Assembly (NCBI RefSeq): GCF_954871325.1
Contig: NC_088778.1
Location: 18,565,666-18,629,665, forward strand
Origin: Gordionus sp. m RMFG-2023
Taxonomy: Eukaryota; Nematomorpha; Gordioida; Chordodea; Parachordodidae
Direction: 5' to 3'
DNA: 64,000 bases
Of this stretch, positions 1 to 12,519 are shown in pieces. Position numbers and translations under genes: made by a program. Under the pieces are notes generated by a model, which saw nothing but the letters and a program-made list of their open reading frames with translations, had not been told where the DNA came from and ran no database searches. Within the stretch, counting starts at the first letter, position 1; each line of letters opens with the position of its first letter.

Positions 1-692
1 TGCTCTTTAAAATTAAAAATCTTCGGAGATTTTTGTTCTCTGAAGATTTTTAAGCGCTCAAACAGGATTTATAATTTATAAATAAATTTTTTGTGAATTT
101 TGTATAAAAAACCTTTTATGATGAAATCATAAATTTTTGATCTTTAATAAAATCTTTAATAGGAAAATTTTACCAGCGCCTTATCTTTTGGATTTTTTTT
201 TTTATCAAATCATGGATTAATGCAGGCCAATTTTTTTTAATTGATGAGAGTTAATCACGATTTTTGGTTATCGGTCACTGATATTGGTTAAAATTGAAAG
301 TAGTACAAATTAAATTCATCACTTTCATACATAAAGTTATGTCTATTTAATAATCAGAAATTATATTTTTGGGCTCATTTTTATAAGATGCTGTCAGGTT
401 TAAGATTTTTGGTTTTTTTACAAATTATTAAATTCATTAAAATATAACTTCGTGTAATAATTTTTTAATTCACTTAGTATAATTTTTTAATTTCTAGTTA
501 ATTAAATTATTTTTAAAATATATATAGGGATATATGAATCGACCAATACTTAATACGTTAATAATCGGTGCTGCTCCCATTCTAGCAATTTTTTTTTGAT
601 TTAATTTTTAATTTTTTTGTATAAATTATTTATTTTTTTTAAAAATTATTTAACTATTAACAGTATTCGATACTTGATACTACCCATTCTAG
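1..692. other. intron or upstream sequence, no gene seen
   Basis: A/T-rich sequence with no coding signal that I can recognise in either strand. It precedes the first visible importin exon and ends in an acceptor-like 'CATTCTAG'. The next upstream importin exon, expected to encode the segment before the acidic 'EDEE' residues, is not visible here and presumably lies outside the window. Confidence 0.5.
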
Positions 693-780
693 AAAAGAGG
701 ACGAGGAAGTGAGGATGTTTGTCAGTGGTCTTTTAGAAATTATTGAAACCCTTATCGATTTACTTGACGACAATAAAGAT
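693..780 (+). CDS. importin-7/8-like gene, first exon in window
   Basis: Begins after 'TTCTAG' with the last base of a codon and ends in phase 0 before GTTATT. It encodes 'KEDEEVRMFVSGLLEIIETL' followed by IDLLDDNKD. This aligns with the human importin-7 stretch around '[20 protein letters not shown]', an alpha-helical HEAT-repeat segment. Importin-7/8 is a karyopherin-beta family nuclear import receptor; known cargoes include ribosomal proteins, histone H1 (with importin-beta) and MAPK/SMAD proteins. The donor GTTATT is weak, but joining at 780 to 3162 gives an ungapped alignment with the human protein, which fixes the boundary. The upstream exons are outside the window. Confidence 0.85.
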
Positions 781-1309
781 GTTATTATTAACTATCATAT
801 TTAATTTATAATATGAATTTCTATATATTTCACATAATTCTAATGTATAGCATCTATATTAAGTAGTGCCGAATAGAAACGTGGCATAAAGTAACGTCGT
901 TACATTGTTACTAATAAAACAGATAATTACGTCACTGTTGAAAATAAGTAACGAATTATGGTAGCGGGTTATCTTTTTTCGTAACATTGCTGCTTTACAA
1001 CTTAATTATATTAATTTTAATATTTTTTTTTAAATAATAAAAATTAGTGCTCCGATTTTACAAGTTCAATCTAATACTTCCTTTATACGAATAACATTCG
1101 CCAATATCTATCAAATTGTTCGAACAAATTAATCATATTCGAATATTTATCACCAATATAAAAAAATTGTTATAAAAAAAATTTTGAATAAAATTAATAC
1201 TCTAATGAACATAATAATATAATTGAAAATATTTTATTATATTATTACATAACACTGGTGTCGAATGCTAAAAATTTTAAGCATTTGCAAAAAAATAACG
1301 ATAGACCTA

Positions 1310-1541
1310 CATAGATACCATTTACACGGCTCGGCCAGGATTTTAAAAAAATTTCTGCACCGCCCGGGTTTTATATTTTTAGACCTGGTCCAGCCCGGAT
1401 TTTTTAAAAATATATTATATATTTTTTTAATTTTTACAGATAATGACTATCTAAATGTTCTGCTCAGTCTGGCCCGGGTTTTTCTTAAATTTTTTTTTTA
1501 TAATCGCCAGGATATATTTAAAAAATTAAAATAGGGGCCTG
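1310..1541. mobile_element. GC-rich hAT-type MITE fragment
   Basis: A/T-rich sequence interspersed with blocks such as 'CGGCTCGGCCAGG' and 'GGCCCGGGTTTTT'. It ends in 'GAGGGCCTCTG', the complement of a CAGAGGCC terminus. The left side ('GATACCATTTACACGGC') resembles the left side of the insert near 25146, so both look like members of one non-autonomous family. I see no target duplication here, so the ends are approximate. Confidence 0.45.
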
Positions 1542-1608
1542 AGGGCCTCTGATATATATATTTTATTTTTTCATTATAAATTTTAATAATTTTTTTCATA
1601 GTGGGAAT

Positions 1609-2031
1609 TAGTGATCTGGATCGGGCCTAATTTTTCAAGCCCGGCCCGGCCCGAATTTTTTTTAAAAAGTTTTGCCAACCCGGCCCGAACCAGAAATTTA
1701 TTTTAAAAAAATTTACCGGCCCGGCCAGGCCCGAATTTATTTAAATATAGAAATTAATTTTTATAATTATTTAAAATAAAAGACATATGTTATATAGCGT
1801 TTAGTTTCAATAAATTAAATCAAAAATTTTTTATTTTACATAAAAAATTCAATATAAAATTGATAAATTTAGATATATTTAATAAAATTTCTAAGGTCCG
1901 ACCCAACCCAGCCCGAAATTCTTTTAAAAATATTAGGCCCGGCCCGAACTCGATTATTTTAAAAAGAATTAGGCCCGGCCCGAAGCCCGTTCGGGCCAGG
2001 TACGGGCCGGACCTAACTTTGCACATCTCTA
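1609..2031. mobile_element. hAT-type MITE with 8-bp target duplication
   Basis: Flanked by GTGGGAAT on both sides (1601-1608 and 2032-2039). The termini are TAGTGATCTGGATCGGGCC on the left and the complement of TAGAGATGTGCAAAG on the right. The interior has repeated GGCCCGGCCCGAA blocks alternating with A/T runs, a subterminal-repeat layout common in hAT non-autonomous elements. No transposase remains. Open frames on both strands across it are repeat-driven and not genes. Confidence 0.8.
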
Positions 2032-2058
2032 GTGGGAATAAATGCTTAAAGTATATAT

Positions 2059-2331
2059 TTGAGAAATAATATTGTTTTTATACCTAAACTTTGTTTCAAT
2101 TACGGTTATATAGCAAATTTTTACATAGATACATCACATACAATTATAGATATATGTATAACCGACAAAGCTTATAAAAATTATATAATTGAATCGAGAA
2201 ATAATTCTTTGTTAAAGAAATTTTATATTCATAAAAGTATGCAAGCTAAATCAAAAATATTGGTACAAATCTTCAAGGCATCTCTTCAATTCCTGTTTAT
2301 TTTTTACCCGATTGCTCTGCCCTTTATTTAA
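2059..2331 (+). other. unrecognised open frame in intron
   Basis: About 90 codons without a stop just after the MITE at 1609-2031, with ordinary mixed composition in its first two thirds ('NYGYIANFYIDTSHTIIDIC'). I do not recognise the protein. It does not correspond to any importin-7 segment and is not needed for phase continuity of the importin exons. It may be a remnant of another mobile element or chance. Confidence 0.2.
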
Positions 2332-2739
2332 ATTTTATCCCATCCATCTAATCATATTATAAAGACAAAATATATGCTTAAAATTAATTAAGAGCTAATA
2401 TTTTTTTACAAAAAATATGTTTGAAAATTAATAACCATTATTTTAGATAATAAATATTAAAAAAAATATATATAAAAATTAACAAGCAATTTGTTTTCGA
2501 TAATTAAAATATCTTTCAATAAAAAAATTTAAAAATAGTAAAATAAATTAAAATAAATTCTGTAATAAATATATGTAATAAAAGATCCAAAAATTGAAAG
2601 AAAATTAATCCAATTAATTATATCAGATAAAGCGGATATGGGCAAAAAATATTTATAAAAGAAAAATAAACTAATGAAAAAGTATTACATTGGTTTCATA
2701 TATGATAAAAATATTCTGGTATTATATAATAGGCATCAG

Positions 2740-2805
2740 GGTACATAGCGAGAACCTTTGCCTTCAGGGCGGTAGGGGGCACAGGTTCAAATCCTGTCGT
2801 TTGCA
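2740..2805 (+). other. tRNA-like 3' half (T-arm and B box)
   Basis: 'ACAGG TTCAAAT CCTGT' near 2779-2797 forms a perfect 5-bp T-stem with a 7-nt loop, and its loop is close to the B-box consensus. I find no matching acceptor strand or convincing A box upstream, so this is not a complete tRNA gene. A tRNA-derived SINE fragment or decayed tRNA is the best reading. Confidence 0.35.
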
Positions 2806-3161
2806 AAAAATTTCTTTTCTGAAGTCAGATCTCAATCAAAAACCGATTCCGAACTCGATTTGGTCGGGCCGGGCGGATAGATAGAAAATTTAACATTAGG
2901 TTATATAGTCTCCCTCAATTTTATAACATTAAAATGATAGAAAAGTTGATAAATAAAATGAATTAACATTAAGAAGATAGGAAAACCATCACTTATAGCT
3001 TACATAGATACATATTAGATTCGCAATTGAATAACTTTACCATTATAATGATGAATCATTTTATAATTATAATGATAAATCATATTTTAATCTATATATT
3101 TTACATAAATTGTTTAACATTTTAATCTGAAATATTTTTGATTTCAAAAAATAAAATTCAG

Positions 3162-3243
3162 GCAATTAATATGGTAAGTGATACCGTTATGGAAATCGTA
3201 AATTTAGTATTAAATAAATTCCATTCTGAAGACTACGATGAAG
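3162..3243 (+). CDS. importin-7/8-like gene, exon
   Basis: Acceptor 'AAATTCAG' precedes GCA; donor GTGTGT follows. It encodes 'AINMVSDTVMEIVNLVLNKF' then HSEDYDE, plus one base of the next codon. The hydrophobic spacing matches the human segment 'LEGICLQVIGTVLQQHV'. The phase (0 in, 1 out) agrees with both neighbours. An internal 'ATGGTAAGTG' looks like a donor consensus, but using it would delete conserved residues, so I reject it. Confidence 0.85.
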
Positions 3244-3610
3244 GTGTGTATATATTATTTTATTTTGCTAAAATGAAATATTGAATTGTTACAAACAATT
3301 ATTTTAGGTTGAATTATTTTAAATCACTCTGAATACTTCATTAGAATACAGAGTAATCACTCAGCGTGTATAATTATAATTAAAAGGCGTAAATATTTTA
3401 TATTTGAGCAAACAATTTTTTATGACAACACTTAAAAAATTGCATAAAAAATTGTACTTCTCACACTAATAAAAATTATTTAAGGCGAAAACAAAATGTC
3501 AAAATTTTTTTTATATATAATTATCCTTTTATATACTCTTTGTATATTTTGTACATTTTTTTATATTTTATTTAAAAAAAATTATATTTATTAAACATAT
3601 TTTTTTTAAG

Positions 3611-3736
3611 ATTTTTATGACGAATTAATATCGATATGTTATGCATTAACCTGTCACATTATTCCTACAAATGCTTGGAGTTTGTTACCTATCCTTTATG
3701 GAATATTTTTGAAGGACAAAGAATCTTTTTTTACAG
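3611..3736 (+). CDS. importin-7/8-like gene, exon
   Basis: Starts after 'TTTTTTAAG' and encodes 'DFYDELISICYALTCHIIPT' then NAWSLLPILYGIFLKDKESFFT. It aligns with human '[20 protein letters not shown]' and 'MWQLLPLVFEVF', including the shared F-Y-x-E, S-L-T-C and W-x-LLP residues. It ends with one G before GTTTTT, which joins AA of the next exon to make Glu. This exon and the next give the clearest family match in the 5' part of the window. Confidence 0.92.
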
Positions 3737-3937
3737 GTTTTTTAAAAATATTTTTTTCAGAAAATATCTCATTACTAGTGGGTGCCTCGATGATAGGAAC
3801 GCCATTAGTAATGCCGTAGCTAAATTTAAATTATATAATACCGTGATTTTCGTGTTTTAAAAATTTTTATCGATTCAGAAAATTGTATAATATTTCTATA
3901 CCATATAAAATCGTCCTTATTATTTATTAAAACATAG

Positions 3938-4035
3938 AAATGCTCTCTATTTGGCATAATTTTATAACGAATGACACCGAGTCATTTTTAAGTGACCCAT
4001 CCAGGCTGCAAATTACGTTCGCCATGTGTCAAAAT
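3938..4035 (+). CDS. importin-7/8-like gene, exon
   Basis: Acceptor 'AAACATAG', donor GTAATT. It encodes 'EMLSIWHNFITNDTESFLSD' then PSRLQITFAMCQN, against human '[20 protein letters not shown]' then TKYLEMIYSMCKK. HN, the T-x-DT core and LSD are conserved. It enters in phase 1 and leaves in phase 0, in agreement with both neighbours. The intron after it is only 108 bp, which gives the likely size of an unexpanded intron in this genome. Confidence 0.93.
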
Positions 4036-4143
4036 GTAATTTCTTTTGCTCTTATTCTATATATAGCATAATATAAAATACTGTTTAAATGCATTATTTT
4101 TAAACTGTATTCATTCTAAATTTCTATTTCAAATCTTTAATAG

Positions 4144-4239
4144 GTAATAAGCGACCCAGAACATGATGATGATATGGAATTACATGCTTTGAAATTGTTT
4201 GAAGTTTTATTATTTCAATGTACAGGTAGACAAGAACAG
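4144..4239 (+). CDS. importin-7/8-like gene, exon
   Basis: Acceptor 'TTTAATAG', donor GTTTTT, exactly 32 codons. It encodes VISDPEHDDD then 'MELHALKLFEVLLFQCTGRQ'. It aligns with human '[20 protein letters not shown]', with H-A-x-KL-x-EV and QC-x-GR conserved. The following intron is 18.3 kb and full of mobile elements. Confidence 0.93.
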
Positions 4240-4482
4240 GTTTTTTTAAAAAAAATATATTTTGATAAGGTTTTTAAAGTCCTCAAGACTGGCCCATGTA
4301 CAGGGTAACATTAATAAAATATAGACTGTCGGTGGCCCGAAAAAATATTTTCTTTCCTATTCTCCCTTTTTAAAATGAAATTTTTAAAAAAATTAGGAAG
4401 TGAAAAATATTCATTTTAAAATCATATATAGAAAATAGTAATACATTATTAAATGGCATATATTTAAATATTCCTTAATAAT

Positions 4483-4640
4483 ATAATATCGTCCTTAAAT
4501 TTCATACTAAAAATCAGGACTATTGTCTTTAAAAGAAATAATTTAATATTACTTAATTTTACATGATATCGTCCTTAAATTTTCATACTAAATATCTATA
4601 TTATTATCCTTAAACGATCAAAGGAATAATTTAATATTAC
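4483..4640. repeat. short direct repeat in intron
   Basis: Two copies of a roughly 80-bp unit carrying 'GATATCGTCCTTAAAT' and a following 'AAAGAAATAATTTAATATTA', lightly diverged. No coding or mobile-element signal. It is probably a local tandem duplication in the intron. Confidence 0.5.
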
Positions 4641-5994
4641 ATATTTTTTTATATAAATTACATTGTAATTTATTTTTATCTTTATTAGCACTTTGGTCAT
4701 AGACCTATCCAAAGGTGAGCGTATGTGAATTATATGAAGGCCCATCCTCCATATAATTATGCCGATTTTTTTTTTCATGGATACCAACAAACCTTGTAAC
4801 CCAGATATGAAGTTATATGAGGGTGGAACAATACCCGAGCCATATACATAAGTGTAGTAATGAGTATAGCAATGAAAGAAGTAGAATATAAGAATATAAA
4901 AGGTCCTCCTTCCAAAAAACTTATAAAATTAATTCTTTTTAATTAAATAAATTTCCTAGAGAAGATATTATAAAATTTAGGAAAAAATTTAATAATAAAC
5001 ATAATGGATTTATAATAATCATATTGCGATTATTAAAATTATGTGGGAAAAAAAAATCGGTATTCTATTTAAATACAGTAAAACTTGTCTAATTTGGGCT
5101 CTTGATATTTCAATTGAGTTCCTATCAAATTCCTATTAATACTATTTGAAAGTAAAAAGAGGCTCAATATTTAAAAACAACAACCCAATATTTAGACAAT
5201 CTGGATAGCAATATTAAACATTTTTTTTTAGTAAAATACCTTATTTTTAAATTTAATGTACAAAAAACGTTTTTATATTATATATTTATCATTAAAAACC
5301 TTAAATTTTAACAATAAAATAAATGTTATCAAATTAAATGTAAAAATAAAAAATTGCAATTAAAACGTTTACATTTTTAATATAAAAATAAATTTATTAG
5401 CAAAAACAATTTAAAATCAAAACACGTTTTTTAACATAAATATTAATTATATTTTTCATAAAAAAACTTCAAATTCTAATAAAATTAATTTATCCTTATT
5501 AAATTTCAAAGTTATTGATGAATATTTATATTTAATGCATAACATTAAAATACGGGATGATAAAAGCTTTTTTGTTGGTTTAAAAAAATTTCACTACAAT
5601 CCTATGGAAAATAAAATCCACCAATTTTATTGTAAATTTATTTTTCACAATCATCCTAAATATATTTTATCAAAATTTTTTTAGAAATATATTATCACGA
5701 TCATTTTATAACTTGCTAACTTTGATGGATTGGGTTTATTTAATTTAATTTTTTGAGATTTTTAAAATAATTAGCATATTTTTTGTTCTGGTTTTATTTT
5801 GATATTGAAAAAAAAAGTTTTTTAGAAAAAATATATCTTAAGTTTATTTCTTTTTGAAAAAATTTGGCTGGGACTAGATCAAAAAGATTTAACTACTAGG
5901 CCTCGGGCGGACGTAGGCTGAAAACCGATTTTGCAAGTCTCTAATTATTTCATATTTATGATTTTACGCGATATTAAGCACACTAGCCCTAAAC
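4641..5994. other. intron, no gene seen
   Basis: A/T-rich intron sequence. The only notable part is a GC-richer block at about 5896-5942 ending in 'TTTTGCAAGTCTCTA'. This resembles the complement of a TAGAGAYNTGCAAA hAT-type terminus, so a MITE end may lie there. I could not find its partner. Confidence 0.4.
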
Positions 5995-8180
5995 GCATAT
6001 ATATAACAGTTATATATACAACAGAGCAACTCTTGTTTCTCTCATGAAAAGCCCATTAAACCGGGATAAAAGTTGGGAAATAATTAACAGGACCATCCAC
6101 GTTTTTTGGGCAAGCCGCAGTTACCTATGCGCGCAAGAGACAAAGCCATTTACCTAAACGCCCATAAGAAATAAGAGGAGAGAAAGCTTATGCCCGTTTA
6201 AATAAAATTTTTTATATATTATATTGGCTATGTTAATTTTACTTTTAATTAACATTGTAAGAACCTAGAAATAAACATATTTAAATAAAATAAAAATACC
6301 AGTACATATACAGTACAATCACTTATCAATAATACTAGTTATTTATATCCAACTTTGAAGATAATCCCATTCTATATTTAATAACCATCATACCAGAAAG
6401 AACCGAACCTCCTATCAAAAATTAAATTAAATATAAATATAATCATCTACTAATAAACTTATACAAAATATATTTATTTAAGATGAATTTGTACGTTAAA
6501 TATAAATATAAATAAACATAGTAATAAGTATGTAATAGTAAAGTACAGAATAATAATTTTGTAACTTAAACTGTAAAAGTGCTAGGTCTGTAATAAGTGG
6601 GATAGAATATATAAATAGTCGAATTAATAGAAATAAAGGGAAGAGGAGGAAATATGGGTATTAAATACAAATCAAGTGTGTATAAGACTGGCTGCAAGAA
6701 TATATATGACTCGGCAAATTTTATAATTTGTTAAAATAAAAAGACCATAGTTTACATATACAGGCCAAAATGCCGAGCTCTAGGTATTTATTGGAATAAT
6801 ATAACCCGAAACTGGTTAAGTGGAGCAAATACTGGGGAAAGGTGTTGTAAACTCCGGTTGAAAGAATGAAAATAACTCAACCTCCAAAAGAAGGAATATT
6901 TACATAAGGAAAACTAATGTTTTATGTGAGATAATTGGTTTTTATTTTAATTAATTTATTTATAGAGCTTTTATTATTATTGGTGTTAGGCTTATATTCA
7001 TATTTAGGATATCCATTATAGTTTTGTTCAGCCAATAAGTCTTGTAATTACAATATCTTTTGTTCTTATTTACCGGAAACAAGCTAAGGGCTTCATAAGT
7101 CAGGTTATTCTCAGAATTCCTCATATGTGCATACAACTGAAATCTTGTTTTCCTTAGTGATACTGAGGTATGCTTTGATAGTCTCCATAAACCATCGTTA
7201 TATATGACTCTAAGATACATGTAGCCATTTATAAATCTCAGACATCTATTTACAAAAACCTGAAGTTTTTTAGTTTGTGTTTTGTTAATGTCCCAAGTAT
7301 CACTTCCGTACAGAAAAATGGGAATGATCATTGAATTAAACATTTGAAGTCGACTTTTCAGAGACCCGGAGTGAACCGTAACGAACCGTTAAACCATTAT
7401 AAACTGTTATAAATACAGAACCGTAAACGAACCGATATAATTAATTCTTGAAGGAGTAAAAAGAACCCTTATAAAAAAAGGTAAACCGGTTCAGTTTTTA
7501 TATTTTAGGAATCAAAAAAATTTGAATATCCAGAATTATATAAACTTGCTCTTATAGTACTGATGGTTCCCGCAACACAAGTTTCTGTAGAAAGGGCCTT
7601 TTCGGGGGTGAAATTTGTGTTATCGTTACAATAAACAAATATGAATCCATCTATATTAGAAAATATATTACTTATAATATATTTAAAAAGTTATTTTGAA
7701 TCTTATATATTTTTTTAATATAATTCATAGATGCTTATAATAAAAATAAATTAGACCATAGTGTTGCTTCAATAAAAAAAAATTCTAACCTTAATGAACC
7801 TTTATAATATTAGCTGAACCGAACCTTTGTAAATTTTTTCTAAAGAACCGTAACCAAAACGTAACCATTATAATTTTTTACATACTGAACTGTTATAAAT
7901 AACGGTTCGGGTCCCTGCTTTTCACGAATATTTGAAATATTTATAAAAAACAAATTTCGCATGCTTCAGTCTCATTTCAATACCTCATTTTTTATATGAC
8001 CTTTATTGTCTAGATTTACTCCGAGGTATTTGAATTCAATTACCGATCTTATTCCTAACAATTCCATGGTATGATTTGAATCTATTACTGCCCATTGAGA
8101 ATGCATAATAACTGTTTTATTTAGGTTTATGGTAAGCCCAATTTCCCCACTATATGATTTCAATATATCTTAAGGTTTCT
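5995..8180 (-). mobile_element. LINE family A, copy 1 (3' part)
   Basis: Closely matches, in reverse orientation, the 3' part of the copy on the + strand at 17610-22461. The match includes the 3' non-coding tail down to a TATATA-rich end near 6000. Coding parts are 6960-7343 (C-terminal region with 'LYGSDTWDINKTQTKKLQVF' and the 'NRCLRFINGY' motif) and 7972-8163 (reverse transcriptase palm-to-thumb, 'GLTINLNKTVIM', 'FKYLGVNL'). The copy is split by the hAT element at 7359-7917, and its upstream continuation appears only at 16490-16620. It is an APE-type non-LTR retrotransposon; I do not assign the clade. Confidence 0.85.
7359..7917 (+). mobile_element. hAT remnant inserted in LINE-A copy 1
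   Basis: Termini are CAGAGACCCGG on the left and the complement of CAGGGACCCGAACCG on the right, with many 'GAACCGTAA' type subterminal repeats. Around 7505-7690 the + strand encodes a hAT C-terminal dimerisation segment ('EYPELYKLALIVLMVPATQV' then SVERAFSGVKFVLS). The flanking LINE sequence, compared with the uninterrupted copy near 21140, shows that about 560 bp were inserted. The flanks share only CTTTT, so the target duplication has decayed or is imperfect. Confidence 0.75.
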
Positions 8181-8804
8181 TTTTAAATATATTATAATGA
8201 TCAGTTATAGTTTATATTTAATTCAGTTGCAATCCTAAAAGTATATTTTTATAACTTCTCCTTTATTTAGTTTTATAACTTATTTTATTTAGTTTCCTTT
8301 AAAATACTTTTTCCAGACACATTTTAAATTCTATAACTTCTTTATTTTAAATTCGCGATACAAAAAAAAATTAATATTCTATGTTAAAAATAATCAATAT
8401 ATTATTAAAAAAAATATCGCAACAAAAATACATAAACAAAATCAATGGTAAAATAAAAAAAATATTAAAAATAAATTATCTAGTTTTCCTCTTTTTCATT
8501 TAAAAATATATTACATCCAACAATCAATTAACCCCCAAAAAACATATACATAATATTACAACAAAAATCTTGGGCAAAATTATATATTATTTGTCACTAT
8601 ATAAAAAAAATCTATCAGCGTATAAGCATTCAATAAATAATTCACATATTTTTTGAGCATTATTTTTATGTTTGTATTTCTTCTTTATCTCATACACTCG
8701 CTCTGATCTTCGGGGATAGTCATCTCAGTATTGTTTCAATTGAATTAGTGAATCGATTCTAATGTTGCTATCCTTTCATTTAGGCGATTTTTTATAGTAG
8801 CCGT
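8181..8804. other. A/T-rich sequence with decayed hAT-like repeat
   Basis: No gene seen. The stretch near 8184-8222 ('ATTATAATGATCAGTTATAG') is repeated at 9000-9038 inside the neighbouring hAT element and, inverted, near 16045-16085. Part of this interval is therefore probably a truncated copy of that element family. Confidence 0.4.
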
Positions 8805-9584
8805 TAGGGGTATACCGATATCACTTTTTGGAGGCCGATCCGATCCGATATTCCAGATATTAAATTAATATCGGCCGATAACCGATCCGATATCATATCT
8901 AATTTTGTATTCTGTAAAGATACCAATAGTTTTAATTTGTAATATACTTATTATTAGTATAACATCTATAATTTAATTATACCATAACTTATGTCATTTA
9001 AATATATTATAATGATCAGTTATAGTTTATATTCAATTCTATTGCCTAAAAATATATAAAATATTTTTATTATAAATCACTTTTATATAATAAGTAACAA
9101 CATTAATTTATATACATAATAACTTATAAGTAATAAACAATTATATTATGAAATTTAAATAAATATTTAAAATAATATTTAACATTAATATATCGAAGAT
9201 TTCTTTTTAGAAATATCAAAATTTCCAATTTATCCGAAATCAGCCTGCGGCGATGGTAACTGTCAATATCACCAGCTTCACTAAAAACAGATTCTGAAGA
9301 GATTATCGCACACTTTTCTTAACAGAATGCACAAAAAAAACAAAATGGCAGAATGTTTATTAATTAATTATTATTATTAAAAAAAATATGGATTTCATTT
9401 TATTTATAAAAATAAATGATTTTAGATATAACTTTTTTAAAAAATTTATAACATTTTGTTTTTGTTAAGGACGCCATTTTATATCGGATCGGCAAATTTT
9501 ATAATATTGGCCGATAACCGATATTTTATAATAGGTGAAATATCGGCCCGATCCGATCCGATAAAAAATATCGGTACATCCCTA
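8805..9584 (-). mobile_element. hAT element remnant with 8-bp target duplication
   Basis: Flanked by GTAGCCGT at 8797-8804 and 9585-9592. The termini are TAGGGGTATACCGATAT and the complement of TAGGGATGTACCGATAT, followed on both sides by repeated CCGATCCGATA blocks. At about 9190-9312 the minus strand encodes a hAT C-terminal dimerisation segment, 'SSESVFSEAGDIDSYHRRRL' then ISDKLEILIFLKRNL. The rest of the transposase is gone, so this is an internally deleted, non-autonomous copy. Related fragments lie at 15355-16480. Confidence 0.85.
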
Positions 9585-11545
9585 GTAGCCGTCATACATT
9601 TGTAGCTATCCTAATTACGTTTGAACATACGATGTTCGTGGACAGTGGTTGCTTATGGATGACACGATTATTTACACTATTGAAATCTACATTTTTATTA
9701 ACCAGGAACTTTCCTTTAATAAATTTTTTTTCTCTTTAAACCATTTCTATGCAACTCTTCCTTAATTGATCTCTGTGCCTGACCCCTTCACTGTTATCAT
9801 CAAATTTTACCCTATTTAATTTGTTTCCCAAATTTTCTGTTACTACACCCATCTCCCATTTCTTTGAACTTCCATATAATCTAATCCATACTAATTTTCC
9901 AACCGAATATTCCAATTCCCTTTCTATAATTACAGCCGTTTTACTAGGTACTAACATATCCAAAAACATCCTTACCTTCCGGCCTATCATTTTTTCTGCC
10001 GGAGACAAACCATCTTTTCAGCATTATTATAATACAAATGCTTCACCCATATTTCTCCCTTTCCACTTTTTGTCTTCTTCAACCATCCTTTAACCGTCGC
10101 TACCATCCGTTCCGCCTGTCCATTGCAACTGGGGTGATATGGTAGCGCTAACACATGATATACACTCGTTCTCTCACAGAACCTCTTGAATTCCTCACCG
10201 ATAAAAGATGGTCCCCCATCCGATACCACAGTTATCGGAATACCAAACTTCGACCATCTTTCTTAAAATGTTTAATCACAATATTCGCAGTTAACCCATT
10301 AATTTCTTCAAATTCTATCCATTTGGAGAATGCATCTACACTTAATATATACTTTTTTCCTTCATATTCGAAAAAATCAACATGAATCCTCTCCCCTGGT
10401 TCTACAACTTTTGGCCAGGTACTATTTTTATCCTTACGGTGCATGTCGGACCATGCATTGCAAATCTCACATTCCTTTCCCAACTTGGCAATATTCTCGT
10501 TCATTCTCGGCCACCATACGTATTCTCTTCCCCATTGCTTCATACGAGTAACTCCTTGATGACCCGCATGTATAACATTCAAAATTTTTTCCCTCAAACG
10601 CCGGGGTATAACGGCTCGGGGTCCCCTCATAACACAATCGTCCACTACTGTTAATTCTGTTTCAATATTTTTATAAACTTTATTATCATCTTTCCATGAC
10701 CTTTTTCCCATTAGACATAATTTAACTACCGCTAATTCTCTATCTTTCCTTGTATACTTTTGTATATCTTCCTATGTAGTTGGGCTACCCTTTATACCTC
10801 GCATTACCATACGTACTAGACATTCTTCCCGATTATCGATTTTCAATACATCAGATCATCCATGCTTTCCCCCTTTCCTAATCTCGACAAAATATCAGGT
10901 AATTGATATTCCTTTCCCCTCGCTATTTTAAGTCCTTATCAAAACTTCCTACTAACAATAACCATCGCTGAAGTCGAGGCGACAACATCAATTCTTTATT
11001 ATCTTTTGTAAATAAATGTATTAATGGCTTATGATCTGTAAAAACAACAAACTTCCTACCTATAAGGTATTCGCGACACTTTGTTAACCCAAAAATCACA
11101 GCCAAAGTTTCTTGTTTTATCATTGAATATCGCTTTACTACTTCTCGAAACACTCTCGAGAAAAATAAAACAGGTCTTTCTATCCCATCTATTAAATGCA
11201 ACATCGCTCCACCTACGCGTCTACAACCAAAATTACTTCCATCACTATTAAAACACCAGAATTGGCTCTTTCCCAGTTCTCTCCTTTAATGTTCTGAACG
11301 CAATCTCTTGTTCCTCCTCCCATTCAAAATGTACTCCTTTCTTTAATTCATATAAAAGAGCAGCTACTTCCGCAAAATTCGATATAAACCGATAGTAATA
11401 ATTCACCATTCCCATAAACGACTGGACCTCTACTTTACTGGTCGGCCTATTCAAATTCTCAATACTCAACAAATTTTTATCCAACGGTTTAACCTCTATT
11501 CCATTAATTTTATGACCCAAATATATCACTTCAATTACTCCCAAC

Positions 11546-12122
11546 GGGTTATTCCATGTCAAATGAGCAAAAAAATCAAGATTTTCGGCCGACCCCTTTC
11601 AATTTCGATAAAAAGTTGTAGACTGGTTATATATGTTCCCATTAGATTATAAACAAAATTTTAGCGCATTAGCAACTATATTAGCCGAGATAATCGGGGT
11701 TAAAGCTCCAAAAAACGTCTTTTTTTGCTTTTTACTGATGTCAAATAATTAGTTTTTAATTTAAAACTAAATATGATCAAATATTGAATCTAATATCAAT
11801 AGCTAAGTTAATAATTGATAATTATGGCAAAAACATCAAAATTAATTTTTTTTAAAATATGGGTCATCTTATGGTCAGTTGAAAATTTGAAATTAATATT
11901 TCGAAATGAAAATGATCTCCTATTTTTAATTTTTTTAAGAAATATTATCCTTTTACTATTTTTTTAATAATTTCTTCAACAATTAACATGGCTGGATATT
12001 TATTTTAAAAAATATTGCGATTTTTATACTTTAAAAAAAATAGATGGCGCTATATATAATAGTTTTAATATGTTAAAATTTATTTTTTTATTGATTAAAA
12101 ATATTTTAATGTATAATATATC
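11546..12122 (+). repeat. left terminal inverted repeat of Sola-like element
   Basis: About 577 bp, matched in inverse orientation by 13953-14520. Shared landmarks from the tip inward are GGCCGACCCCTTTC, 'TGGTTATATATGTTCCCATT', 'CATCTTATGGTCAGTTGAAA' and 'ATAGATGGCGCTATATATAA'. The two arms differ at scattered positions and small indels, so the insertion is not brand new. Confidence 0.9.
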
Positions 12123-12519
12123 ATAAAATTAGATTATATAACTTTGTAAACCTTATTCCCTTGAGATATTCGCAGGATAAAAAATTTTAATAATTTTTTT
12201 AATATTTCAATGTAAATTAAAAATAATTAAAAAATCCGACTAACATGCAAACAAAAAAGCAGGATTAAAGGAGTGCAGGAAAATTATTAAGGGAAAAATC
12301 GAAAATCATATAATTACCCGGCCTACCCCCACCCCCCCCCCTCCAGACTAAGTCATACCCATCAAGACCAAGAATGTTATAAAATTGTCATTAACCAGAA
12401 AATTTCAAAGATTTTTAAAAAAATTTTAAGCTATATAATTAACAAAAAATTAACTAGTTATAAAATTTTGGGTATCAAATGAATTTGAGCATTCTCTATA
12501 AAATTTTTGATCAAAGTCT

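Noticed and set aside
2690-2884. Small protein gene overlapping the tRNA-like T-arm
   Set aside because: The frame crosses a tRNA-like structure and has no recognisable domain.
3171-3180. ATGGTAAGTG as a start codon with a donor site
   Set aside because: Conserved importin residues continue past it in frame, and the phase to 3611 works only if it is exonic.
12300-12360. C-rich patch as a promoter or G-quadruplex for the Sola-like transposase
   Set aside because: A single run of C without supporting promoter elements; composition alone is too weak.
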